From: Candidatus Lithacetigena glycinireducens
Lineage (GTDB): Bacteria > Coprothermobacterota > HKB111
Direction: 5' to 3'
Assembly (NCBI GenBank): GCA_018725485.1
Contig: QLUP01000001.1
Location: 1 to 28,129, forward strand
DNA length: 28,129 nucleotides
Shown here: one piece after another, positions 22,414 to 28,129 of the stretch
Numbering within the stretch: the first letter of the stretch is position 1
Layout: every line of letters starts with the position of its first letter
Position numbers and translations under genes: made by a program
Notes under the pieces: model-generated
Databases searched by the model: none
Seen by the model: only the letters and a program-made list of their open reading frames with translations
Told to the model about the DNA's origin: nothing

Positions 22414-23022
22414 ATGAAAATAGCACGATTATTTGAGGAGAAAGCAGAACCATTGGCAAGCCCGAAATTGCTTACATGTTCCGAAATAAATGTAATTAGG
22501 GCTTGCAATCTAAACAGGCGGTGGCATAGTCGTCTGCCAGAAATCCACTGGTCAAATGTGGTAAGAAGTAAGCACTATATTTGTTACGGAGCGTTCTATA
22601 ATAACGTGGTATATGCTGTTGCTATTTGGTCGTCTCCTGTGGCTGCTAATAGGTTCAAGAACGGAGACACACTTCTTGAACTAAGGCGCATGGCAATATC
22701 GCCTGAAGCTCCGAAGTATACGGCAACATGGATGTTGAGTAGGATGATAAAAGATATTAAAAAACGCTTTCCCAAAATAACAAGGCTAATAAGTTATCAG
22801 GATACAGAGGTGCACAAAGGGACGATTTATGCAGCTGCAAATTGGACAAAATGCTCAGAAACTAAATATATAGATTGGACAACAAGAAAGCGCAAGAGAA
22901 GCGAAGCACAGTCAAAAGCAAATAAAGTGCGATGGGAATACTGTATTGACTGTGCATCTAAAAAGGGATATGTCCCTAAACCCGGAACCATCCGTAGAGA
23001 ATCAAAAAAGCCCATTTCCTGA
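22414..23022 (+). CDS. Mom/GNAT-like putative DNA-modification acyltransferase
   Basis: The 202-residue protein has the layout of the Mom/XF1762-type GNAT group: RACNLNRRWHSRLP near residue 30, a strand with VVYAVAIWSSP, the acceptor strand LLELRRMAISPEAPKYTA, a long helix (MLSRMIKDIKKRFP), then RLISYQDTEVHKGTIYAAANW. In phage Mu, Mom modifies adenines in DNA and protects it from restriction. The C-terminus adds a CIDC pair and a basic tail that might bind nucleic acid. Assignment rests on pattern. A general acetyltransferase remains possible. Confidence 0.6.
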   Translation: MKIARLFEEKAEPLASPKLLTCSEINVIRACNLNRRWHSRLPEIHWSNVVRSKHYICYGAFYNNVVYAVAIWSSPVAANRFKNGDTLLELRRMAISPEAPKYTATWMLSRMIKDIKKRFPKITRLISYQDTEVHKGTIYAAANWTKCSETKYIDWTTRKRKRSEAQSKANKVRWEYCIDCASKKGYVPKPGTIRRESKKPIS

Positions 23023-23099
23023 GGAAAAATATCTGTTCTTATTTGCGCCTATTTCGCCGTATTTTTAGTCAAGATATATATTAATACATATTTGCACAA

Positions 23100-23127
23100 A
23101 ATCTATCCAAATTTTACACTTTGTCAA
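23100..23127 (-). promoter_or_regulatory. Possible antisense promoter
   Basis: On the - strand, TTGACA (23127-23122), 16 bases, then TAGATT (23105-23100). It would read leftward over the Mom-like gene, where there is no - strand gene. The -10 is a poor match and the region is AT-rich, so chance is possible. Confidence 0.35.
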
Positions 23128-23318
23128 TAGGCGTAAAACACTGATGAATACACGCTTTTCTGTTATTAGGGGTTATTTATAGCGGAAAATTAGCCTTTTT
23201 TAATCATTTTTAATCTACCTTAAAAAAATACGATAACAGAAATACTGATTAAATCAATGTTTTTTAAATCCAAAAAATAAATAGATTGTCTGGATAATCG
23301 TCAAAATCCTCGGCGGAA

Positions 23319-23440
23319 TTAAACAATCTGTAAAATTACCTGACAAAACACTTGACAAAAAATTAAATATTTATTATAATAAAAATGAAATTAAACAATT
23401 TGTAAAATATCTTGACAAACTACTTGACAAACTGTTTAAT
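23319..23440 (+). repeat. Three operator-like repeats (A, B, C)
   Basis: TTAAACAATCTGTAAAA (23319-23335) and TTAAACAATTTGTAAAA (23391-23407) are direct copies. The inverse, ACAAACTGTTTAAT (23427-23440), matches them on the other strand. Each has a near-palindromic ACAA-N-TTGT centre. A is upstream of P1, B between the promoters, C inside P2. This is the arrangement of a repressor-controlled switch; no repressor gene is in the window. Confidence 0.65.
23352..23380 (+). promoter_or_regulatory. Sigma70-type promoter P1
   Basis: TTGACA at 23352-23357, exactly 17 bases, then TATAAT at 23375-23380: a perfect consensus. It points to the operon starting at 23481. Operator-like sites lie on both sides. 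Confidence 0.85.
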
Positions 23441-23452
23441 ATGTGCTACAAT
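23424..23452 (+). promoter_or_regulatory. Sigma70-type promoter P2
   Basis: TTGACA at 23424-23429, 17 bases, then TACAAT at 23447-23452, 18 bases before the GGAGG site of the gene at 23481. A third TTGACA (23412-23417) with TTTAAT at 23435 overlaps it. Operator C sits inside the spacer. Confidence 0.82.
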
Positions 23453-23480
23453 AAAGTATAAAAATTAATGGAGGTTAGAA

Positions 23481-23837
23481 ATGAGATTAGAAAACCGAAC
23501 TGATTATAAAGCAGAAAGCTGGATAGAAAAGGTAATAAGAAAAGATGAATTAGCTTCTGTTTTGATGAAGGGTATTAAATTGGTCGTTGTTAAGTACTTC
23601 ACCAGAAAAAGCAAAATTGTCATCAGATTGAGAAGAGGACGAGAAGATCTTGGTTTGGTAGAATGGGATTTTGTTAAAACTCTTGGCCACGAGTTGCATC
23701 ATCACCAGGAATGGTTGATACGGGTAGAAAAAATAAGGAACAATAAAAAGTTTAATTATCGCTTTTCACACAAGGCTTCTGAGGATTATGCAGAAGTGTT
23801 GTGGAGAAAGTATCAATCGTTAGAAAAAGAGGTGTAA
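23481..23837 (+). CDS. HExxH zinc-metalloprotein (SprT/ImmA-like)
   Basis: First gene of the second operon, with a GGAGG site. The 118-residue protein has TLGHELHHHQE with HELHH at residues 70-74, the HExxH zinc motif of metallopeptidases, and a likely third ligand in SHKASEDYAEVLW (about residues 96-108). The N-terminal half has strands typical of small SprT-like or ImmA/IrrE-like domains. It might cut a repressor or a DNA-protein crosslink, but the substrate is unknown. Confidence 0.7.
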   Translation: MRLENRTDYKAESWIEKVIRKDELASVLMKGIKLVVVKYFTRKSKIVIRLRRGREDLGLVEWDFVKTLGHELHHHQEWLIRVEKIRNNKKFNYRFSHKASEDYAEVLWRKYQSLEKEV

Positions 23838-23842
23838 GAAAA

Positions 23843-24049
23843 ATGAAAAGATGGTTAATTGTTGATGGTGAAGTAAGCTTGGAGTTTGACTCAGGGAAGA
23901 TTGTTACCCTGACAGACGACGAGTTTGAGGAATTGAGAACGTCATTGGTTAAGGATTATATGTTTTCGGATGATTACCTGAAAGACATGTTTGTTCATCT
24001 GGAATTTTGTTTTGATGTGGCAAGAGATGTCAAGCTGAAAGCATGGTAG
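23843..24049 (+). CDS. Small acidic protein, unknown
   Basis: I chose ATG 23843 (68 residues, MKRWLIVDGEVSLEF) because it has a GAGGTG site 9-14 bases upstream and lies just after the preceding stop. A longer version from 23801 would overlap the metalloprotein by 37 bases and lacks a better site. The middle has SGKIVTLTDDEFEELRTSL. No family is recognised. Confidence 0.65.
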   Translation: MKRWLIVDGEVSLEFDSGKIVTLTDDEFEELRTSLVKDYMFSDDYLKDMFVHLEFCFDVARDVKLKAW

Positions 24050-24076
24050 TGTAAAGTATAAAAAAGAGGTGTAAAA

Positions 24077-24436
24077 ATGGAAGACAAATGGAAGACAAAA
24101 GAATCAGAAAGGGCTTGGGAAGAAACCTTGGCCCTTTGGTCTCATCTGGCGGAAAGACCAGATGAAGAGGTAATTGGGAAGCCATCTGAATGGCTACCCA
24201 AGGTGTTAGAGGAATTAGGGATATGTCATACACAAAAAGGGAAACCTTTCTGTGAGATATACGCTAATACCCCTAACTGTCCGTTAGGGGATTGCTCAGT
24301 GCGGTGGATGCCCGCACCATGCTGGAGCCGCACTCCCTACTATGAATGGGAGAGAGAGATGACCTGCAACGGTTGGCACCGGCAGGAAAAAGCCAGGAAG
24401 TTTTACAACTTCCTGGTAGAGAAAAAAGGAGGTTAG
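24077..24436 (+). CDS. Cys-rich small protein, copy 1 of a tandem pair
   Basis: A 119-residue protein with an amphipathic N-terminus (AWEETLALWSHLAERP) and a Cys segment with C after the PF motif, TPNCPLGDCS and PCWS, then EWERE and GWH. The next gene repeats this layout (CPLGDCS, PCWS, EWEWE, GWH). Four Cys are shared and may bind zinc. Five hairpins lie within this short gene, one of 10 bp. It ends KKGG, and its stop forms part of the next gene's GGAGG site. Function unknown. Confidence 0.72.
   Translation: MEDKWKTKESERAWEETLALWSHLAERPDEEVIGKPSEWLPKVLEELGICHTQKGKPFCEIYANTPNCPLGDCSVRWMPAPCWSRTPYYEWEREMTCNGWHRQEKARKFYNFLVEKKGG
24393..24416 (+). other. Perfect 10-bp intragenic hairpin
   Basis: CCAGGAAGTT, loop TTAC, AACTTCCTGG, in the end of the 24077 gene, 21-44 bases before its stop. 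Confidence 0.8.
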
Positions 24437-24439
24437 AAA

Positions 24440-24844
24440 ATGCAAGAGGAAAGAAAGATTATGGTAAGGAATAACCAGGCGGAAGCCTGGGAAGAAATTT
24501 TAAAACTGTGGAAGGAACTGGCAGAAATGCCGGACCAAGCCATTGAAAATGGTGATTGGATTGCGTTTAACAACGCAATCCTGAACAAGTTAGGGATTGG
24601 AAATAGAAGGCACGGGAGTGCTTTCTGTGAGAGGTTTTACAAAACTCCCTTCTGTCCGTTGGGGGATTGTTCGGATAAGGTGGATAAGAAACCTTGTTGG
24701 TCAACTCCCTTTTTAGAGTGGGAGTGGGAAGCGAATGAGAAGGGCTGGCATGTAAAAATGCTAGCTCAAGACTTCTTGGATTTTTTGATATACAAGAAAG
24801 AGACAGACGAGAAGTATGGAACAATCCAAGAAGAGGATGAGTAA
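24440..24844 (+). CDS. Cys-rich small protein, copy 2 of a tandem pair
   Basis: A 134-residue paralogue of the preceding protein, aligned from AWEEILKLWKELAEMP onward, with TPFCPLGDCS, KPCWSTPFLEWEWE and GWH shared. It starts at ATG 24440 with a GGAGGTTAG site overlapping the previous stop. Starting at a second Met (residue 8) is possible. A perfect 10-bp hairpin lies at 24558-24581 in the coding sequence. The C-terminus differs (an acidic tail). Function unknown. Confidence 0.72.
   Translation: MQEERKIMVRNNQAEAWEEILKLWKELAEMPDQAIENGDWIAFNNAILNKLGIGNRRHGSAFCERFYKTPFCPLGDCSDKVDKKPCWSTPFLEWEWEANEKGWHVKMLAQDFLDFLIYKKETDEKYGTIQEEDE
24558..24581 (+). other. Perfect 10-bp intragenic hairpin
   Basis: GGATTGCGTT, loop TAAC, AACGCAATCC, in the 24440 gene. 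The loop has the same length as the one at 24393. Confidence 0.8.
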
Positions 24845-24862
24845 ATAAAAAAGGAGGTTAAA

Positions 24863-25063
24863 ATGTTAAGGAATCTTGATTTAAGGATTATTGAGTATGC
24901 TGCTAGGAGAGTTTTGACTTGTTCTGGTTGTGGTTATGAATTAGAGTCTCGATCCATAGATTCGTTGGTGAGAAGAGCCAATGAAAATGGCTGGAGATAC
25001 GACTATCAAGAGGATGGGATCTATTGTTCTGATTGCTTGGTAATAATAAAAGAAGGAGGTTAG
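24863..25063 (+). CDS. Small zinc-ribbon protein
   Basis: A 66-residue protein with CSGC at residues 20-23 and CSDC near residue 55-58, a two-pair zinc ribbon. The middle is a helix (SIDSLVRRANENGW). It ends KEGG, again building the ribosome site of the next gene with its own stop. It could bind DNA or RNA, possibly as a small regulator. Confidence 0.7.
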   Translation: MLRNLDLRIIEYAARRVLTCSGCGYELESRSIDSLVRRANENGWRYDYQEDGIYCSDCLVIIKEGG

Positions 25064-25066
25064 AAA

Positions 25067-25420
25067 ATGAAAAGAATTACAAAAAAGGTTGCAGGTAAAA
25101 GAGGTAAGATAGGTGCTATCTATATTAGAGATGATAGCGAAGATAGAAAAGGGTGGCAAATGATACTCATACACCCTGACGGAAGAGTGGAGTATCCGAG
25201 AGAAGGATATTTACATAAGAACCGGGCGGAGGTATACCGATGCGCCCGAGCTATGTATGCCCCAGAGTGTTGGGGCTGGAGAGAAAGGGATAAGTCAATA
25301 CTGCTCGACTATCCTGATCTCACGGAAGAGGAAGAAGAAGTTGAAAAGAACGAGACTTTAAAGGAATCAAAATTTTGGTCTGAGGTGAAACGAAATTGGA
25401 AAGAAGAATCTACAGTGTAA
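25067..25420 (+). CDS. Small protein, paralogue of the 27770 gene
   Basis: A 117-residue protein. The core GWQMILIHPDGRVEYP, then CARAMYAPECWGWRERDKSI and LLDYP, is shared with the protein at 27770 (GWVIVLLYPKWKVEFP, WAWRERDKSI). The C-terminal extension is acidic then basic. Hairpins at 25107-25121, 25223-25248 and 25259-25276 lie inside it. The next gene starts within its last codons. Function unknown. Confidence 0.7.
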   Translation: MKRITKKVAGKRGKIGAIYIRDDSEDRKGWQMILIHPDGRVEYPREGYLHKNRAEVYRCARAMYAPECWGWRERDKSILLDYPDLTEEEEEVEKNETLKESKFWSEVKRNWKEESTV

Positions 25421-25599
25421 CTCAGGCCGCTAGACACTCGGGGTACTCCCGAGTGTCTATCTATTTGAAGATAAAAGCAGGAATTATCCAGGCTGTTTTG
25501 CTGGGAGATAAGCAATACATCTCCCAGCGAGAGTTGAACAAACTAATAAAAATGAAACAAAAAGGAAAAGGAGGTAAGAAGGATGTTTGTAAAAATTAG
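25396..25599 (+). CDS. Excisionase-like helix-turn-helix protein
   Basis: A 67-residue protein starting at TTG 25396 with a GAGGTG site. YSVTQAARHSGYSRVSIY followed by KIKAGII and YISQRELNKLI is the pattern of excisionase/MerR-type DNA-binding domains (HTH_17-like). It could act in excision or in control of transcription. Its coding sequence contains two perfect hairpins (12 bp at 25431-25459, 10 bp at 25500-25528). It overlaps both neighbours. Confidence 0.78.
   Translation: MERRIYSVTQAARHSGYSRVSIYLKIKAGIIQAVLLGDKQYISQRELNKLIKMKQKGKGGKKDVCKN
25431..25459 (+). other. Perfect 12-bp intragenic hairpin
   Basis: TAGACACTCGGG, 5-base loop, CCCGAGTGTCTA, inside the HTH gene at 25396, about 35 bases after its start. 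The strongest hairpin noticed in the window. Confidence 0.85.
25500..25528 (+). other. Perfect 10-bp intragenic hairpin
   Basis: GCTGGGAGAT, 9-base loop, ATCTCCCAGC, in the second half of the HTH gene. Confidence 0.8.
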
Positions 25600-25783
25600 A
25601 ATGAAGGACGGAAGTGAAGAAGTTTTTGATACTGACAAAATAACACTTGTCAGTAAAGATTGGGGTAAACCCATCTACACCATACATATAAGTGAAAACA
25701 AATATGTGAGGGTTGATGAGGGGATTTATCAGGCTCTTATGGAAAGATTAGAGCCTGTGTTATTAATAGCAAAGGAGGGTTAA
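25583..25783 (+). CDS. Small beta-rich protein, unknown
   Basis: A 66-residue protein with an overlapping start inside the excisionase-like gene and a GGAGGTAAG site. Strands MFVKIRMKDGSEEVFDTD and PIYTIHISENKYVRVDE suggest a small barrel, followed by a helix. Hairpins at 25630-25655 (9 bp) and 25730-25757 (8 bp) lie within. It ends KEG with its stop joined to the next ribosome site. Function unknown. Confidence 0.62.
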   Translation: MFVKIRMKDGSEEVFDTDKITLVSKDWGKPIYTIHISENKYVRVDEGIYQALMERLEPVLLIAKEG

Positions 25784-25784
25784 A

Positions 25785-26627
25785 ATGGAAAGTAAAAAGG
25801 AAGAAAAAATGAGTAAAATTGTAAGAAAAGAAAGTGAGGTTCTCCCGTCTCGAATGGGGGAATTAATTAAGTTCTCAGAGTTACTCTACAAATCGGGTAT
25901 GTTTCCTAATGTCAACTCCGCTATGGGGGCCTTAGCTATCATAGAATATGGAAGGGAATTGGGAATCCCTCCCGTAATAGCCTTAAACTCCATCTCAGTC
26001 ATTAAAGGGCGTTTATGTGCGAGCGCCCAACTAATGTTGGGATTAGCGGTAAGAAACGGGGTAACTTATAAAGTTGAAACCAGCACTGATAAGGTTTGTA
26101 GAATTAAATTTGTCAACGGTAACTTAGAATATGTATCAGAATACACCATCGAGGAAGCCGAAAAGGCAGGACTAGTAAGACCTGGTAGTAGCTGGACAAA
26201 CTACCCTAAAGATATGCTCTGGTCTCGTTGTGTAAGTAGGGGTCTGCGAAGGGTTAATCCCCTACCCATGGCAGGGTTATATCCTATTGAAGAAATACAT
26301 GATGTGAATGATGTGGATATTGAGCCTGCACCAGAAAATAACGAAACAATAATGCCAGTAGTTGAAGTACCAGAAGACCTATCTTGGCCTACTTTTTGGG
26401 GTAAGATTAAGTCCCTCGGGCTAACTGAGGAGGAGGCGCACAATCTCCTCGGGGTAAAGAGTTTTAAGGAAATCATTGATGGAGGGCAAACTAAAAGGGA
26501 TATACTAAAAACCTTGTGGAGAGCAGTAAGGCAAAAAGAGGTATTGCCACCCAAGGAAGAAATATCTCCTTTAATAGAGCCCGAAGACATCTCCAAATTA
26601 GCTGGTTCGTGGGAGCCAGAAAAATAA
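25785..26627 (+). CDS. RecT-like single-strand annealing / recombination protein
   Basis: The 280-residue protein starts after a GGAGGG site. Residues about 35-180 match phage RecT-type proteins: IIEYGRELGIPPVIALNSI, ASAQLMLGLAVRNGV, SSWTNYPKDMLWSRCVSRGLRR, GLYPIEEIHDV. RecT-type proteins anneal complementary DNA, usually with an exonuclease partner, which is not in this window. Residues 195-260 add an acidic linker and a helical tail with LTEEEAHNLLGVKS. The RecT call is firm. Partner and pathway are inferred. Confidence 0.85.
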   Translation: MESKKEEKMSKIVRKESEVLPSRMGELIKFSELLYKSGMFPNVNSAMGALAIIEYGRELGIPPVIALNSISVIKGRLCASAQLMLGLAVRNGVTYKVETSTDKVCRIKFVNGNLEYVSEYTIEEAEKAGLVRPGSSWTNYPKDMLWSRCVSRGLRRVNPLPMAGLYPIEEIHDVNDVDIEPAPENNETIMPVVEVPEDLSWPTFWGKIKSLGLTEEEAHNLLGVKSFKEIIDGGQTKRDILKTLWRAVRQKEVLPPKEEISPLIEPEDISKLAGSWEPEK

Positions 26628-26633
26628 TGAACT

Positions 26634-26684
26634 ACCCGCCTGTCTATTCAAAATTTCTACCACTAACAACATGGGCAGGCGGGT
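26634..26684 (+). terminator. Inverted repeat after RecT-like gene
   Basis: ACCCGCCTG (26634-26642) and CAGGCGGGT (26676-26684) form a perfect 9-bp stem, extendable by two or three pairs, with a 33-base loop. It starts 7 bases after the RecT stop. No T run follows, so it may attenuate or stabilise the mRNA rather than stop transcription. Confidence 0.5.
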
Positions 26685-26712
26685 TCTATTTCATAAAAAG
26701 GAGGTTAATAAG

Positions 26713-27045
26713 ATGGAGGAAAGAGTAGAATTATTAGATTATTATAAAGTACAGTATGAGAAATTATTATATCATAACCAAGAACTACAAAATACAGTCG
26801 AAACATTAAGAAGACAGATTGAACAGTTAGAAAAACAGATCGAACCAAAAGCGTTAGAGACTATAAAGGGACAGTCAAAGATTATAGATGAGTTATATAT
26901 TGATTTGGCAGTTTTGCGGCGATTATCATTGTTAATTATAGAAGAATTGGAAAGGCAATACCCTGATAATGAAGTTATTAAATTGTTAGCAAAGAATATA
27001 TATAACAGAGTAAGCTGGCAGGAAGATGAAGATTATGATCGCTAA
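26713..27045 (+). CDS. Coiled-coil protein, unknown
   Basis: I chose ATG 26713, directly after GGAGGTTAATAAG, giving 110 residues; a longer frame from 26671 would begin in the inverted repeat. Residues 15-45 form a heptad coiled coil (NTVETLRRQIEQLEKQIE), then helices around LAVLRRLSLLIIEELE. No family is recognised. It may be an accessory to the recombination protein. Confidence 0.68.
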   Translation: MEERVELLDYYKVQYEKLLYHNQELQNTVETLRRQIEQLEKQIEPKALETIKGQSKIIDELYIDLAVLRRLSLLIIEELERQYPDNEVIKLLAKNIYNRVSWQEDEDYDR

Positions 27046-27059
27046 AAAAGGAGGACAAA

Positions 27060-27380
27060 TTGGAAGTATTAAATAGGCTAAAAAATGAGAAAGATATTAT
27101 CGGCTGGGTTAGGCAGCTCGCCCTGCCACCTAAAGATATCAGGCATTTTGAAATAACCGATATGTTAATAATCGCTACCTTTCGTTCCGACGAAAGGTAT
27201 TTACTTCGTTTTAGAGTACTTCATTCTTTTGGAGGTACTGTTTTACGAGTTATTAATGGTTGGTTAATCCAAAATCTCTGTGACCGTATATCCAGTTATA
27301 CACTGGAGGAGTTCACGGAAAAAACAGGGTGGGGAACTACCCTGGAAATTTATCAATACAAACAAGGAGGCGAAAAATGA
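27060..27380 (+). CDS. Small protein, paralogue of the last partial gene
   Basis: A 106-residue protein starting at TTG 27060 after AAGGAGGACAAA. Its start MEVLNRLKNEKDIIGWVRQL resembles the last gene in the window (MEMSNRGRNVIDWVREY). The coding sequence contains a perfect 10-bp hairpin (27176-27199) and two 6-bp ones. It ends KQGGEK in GC-rich stop-linked sequence. Function unknown. Confidence 0.66.
   Translation: MEVLNRLKNEKDIIGWVRQLALPPKDIRHFEITDMLIIATFRSDERYLLRFRVLHSFGGTVLRVINGWLIQNLCDRISSYTLEEFTEKTGWGTTLEIYQYKQGGEK
27176..27199 (+). other. Perfect 10-bp intragenic hairpin
   Basis: TACCTTTCGT, loop TCCG, ACGAAAGGTA, in the 27060 gene. The tetraloop is similar to stable UUCG-type loops. 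Confidence 0.8.
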
Positions 27381-27398
27381 AAGGAGGTAAAGAAAAAA

Positions 27399-27767
27399 AT
27401 GAAAGAGTTTAAAACATTGATGAGAGTAGGTGACCAATACTACCAAGTATTGGATCACACAGGAATAGCTGAACTTATAAAGATCAACCCTGTTGAACTT
27501 TATAGTGTATTAAGGTTTTATCTTAAAGGGGATAAGTTTGGTTTCCCCTTAAGTTGGGATGAAGAAAGAGACAAAGGAGAAAAGATTAGTAGGAAGATAA
27601 TAATAAGTTATCTTCATGATCGATGGAGTAGTGAGAGAGTTTATCAAATTACAGTTTCTTCCTATGATGAAAGCGGTCATCTGGAAGCAACTGAGCTCGT
27701 TAAATTTACTTTAAATGGTATTTACGAGTTATTTAAAAGTTTTCTTGAAAGGAGTTGTAGGAGGTAA
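27399..27767 (+). CDS. Hypothetical protein in small-gene operon
   Basis: A 122-residue mixed alpha/beta protein with GGAGGT site. Begins KEFKTLMRVGDQYYQVLDH and has an acidic middle and a helical end (IYELFKSFLERS). Three hairpins (8-9 bp) lie in its coding sequence: 27434-27453, 27522-27553 and 27593-27615. No family is recognised. Confidence 0.63.
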   Translation: MKEFKTLMRVGDQYYQVLDHTGIAELIKINPVELYSVLRFYLKGDKFGFPLSWDEERDKGEKISRKIIISYLHDRWSSERVYQITVSSYDESGHLEATELVKFTLNGIYELFKSFLERSCRR

Positions 27768-27769
27768 AA

Positions 27770-28054
27770 ATGATAAGGATTAATAAAAAAGGTAAAATGG
27801 TTGTAAGTAAGGAAGTAAGAGCAAGGGTTAGGGTTGTCAAATACCCACACGGTTGGGTTATAGTGCTTTTGTACCCAAAGTGGAAGGTAGAATTCCCTAA
27901 AGGGAGACATCCTCACTTGACAGAAGAGGATGCGTATGAGTGGGCAAGGAGTGTGTACAATAATGAAACATGGGCTTGGCGTGAGAGGGATAAGTCTATA
28001 ATAATAGATAACCCGTCCTATATTCCCGAAGCGGATAAGGACTTTACGCCGTAA
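27770..28054 (+). CDS. Small protein, paralogue of the 25067 gene
   Basis: A 94-residue protein with a GGAGGT site. It shares GWVIVLLYPKWKVEFPKG and WAWRERDKSIIIDNP with the protein at 25067. It lacks the charged tail of that copy. A 7-bp hairpin lies at 27908-27932. The copy-pair implies duplication within the operon. Function unknown. Confidence 0.7.
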   Translation: MIRINKKGKMVVSKEVRARVRVVKYPHGWVIVLLYPKWKVEFPKGRHPHLTEEDAYEWARSVYNNETWAWRERDKSIIIDNPSYIPEADKDFTP

Positions 28055-28066
28055 TAAAGGAGGAAA

Positions 28067-28129
28067 TTGGAAATGTCAAATAGAGGGAGAAATGTTATCG
28101 ATTGGGTGAGGGAATATGCCATCCCGGCT
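28067..28129 (+). CDS. Start of a gene cut by the window edge, paralogue of 27060
   Basis: Starts at TTG 28067 directly after AAGGAGGAAA, the same arrangement as at 27060, and continues to the end of the window. The 21 residues seen, beginning MEMSNRGRNVIDWVREY, align with the start of the 27060 protein. An alternative start is the ATG at 28073. The rest is outside the window. Confidence 0.6.
   Translation, partial: MEMSNRGRNVIDWVREYAIPA

Larger units (their letters stand above)
23023..23480 (+). promoter_or_regulatory. AT-rich control region without a gene
   Basis: No coding frame of note on either strand. It holds two near-consensus promoters on the + strand, one possible promoter on the - strand, and a repeated operator-like element (three copies). 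Inverted repeats CGCCTATT/AATAGGCG (23045-23052 and 23126-23133) and TCTGTTAT/ATAACAGA are also present. It separates the late genes from the second operon and may also contain an origin, which I cannot confirm. Confidence 0.7.

Noticed and set aside
26671-27045. Long start for the coiled-coil gene
   Set aside because: The extra residues are coded by the inverted repeat and spacer; the internal ATG at 26713 has the perfect GGAGG site.

Overview
This window is part of the genome of a tailed double-stranded DNA phage or prophage (siphovirus type). Every supported gene lies on the + strand. It opens inside the large terminase and runs through a complete head, tail and lysis module, then crosses an AT-rich control region into an operon of small genes with a RecT-like recombination protein. 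The host is probably a bacterium with peptidoglycan, because an amidase endolysin with holin-like genes is present. Strong GGAGG ribosome sites, TTG/GTG starts, AGA/AGG arginine codons and sigma70-type promoters fit a Firmicutes-like or other low-GC host. A radical-SAM enzyme and very Cys-rich products suggest an anaerobe. No host or integration genes are visible, so the host and lifestyle are inferences.

Layout. 1-7116: packaging and head (terminase C-terminus, portal, two small overlapping genes, Mu F-like minor head protein, small membrane protein, ChaB/protease/scaffold fusion, decoration protein, Mu T-like major capsid protein). 7169-10137: head-tail joining (connector, a head-closure gene that appears to start at ATA, gp10-like protein, tail terminator), tail tube and a tail-assembly chaperone with a probable -1 frameshift extension. 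10153-14914: tape measure, tail-tip proteins and a large tail hub with a receptor-binding-like C-terminus. 14914-17102: the most unusual part, two proteins built almost wholly of Cys-x-x triplets (37 Cys each), followed by a radical-SAM/SPASM enzyme that carries the same triplets at its own N-terminus. 17080-20475: more tail appendage genes, a fibre with an Mtd-like start, and a GIY-YIG homing endonuclease. 20487-22108: lysis genes.

22109-22204 is a structured spacer. 22205-23022 holds a small gene and a Mom/GNAT-like DNA-modification candidate. 23023-23480 has no gene but contains two near-consensus promoters and repeated operator-like sites that should drive the operon from 23481 to the end. 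That operon contains an HExxH metalloprotein, zinc-ribbon-like proteins, an excisionase-like HTH protein, a RecT-like annealing protein, and three pairs of duplicated small genes. Many of these genes contain perfect internal RNA hairpins.

The best candidate for a new system is 14914-17102. The three genes are tightly packed in the tail operon, so the product is probably made with the virion. The simplest reading is a virion-associated, Cys-triplet structural protein pair that a dedicated radical-SAM maturase modifies, a RiPP-like chemistry applied to a phage appendage.
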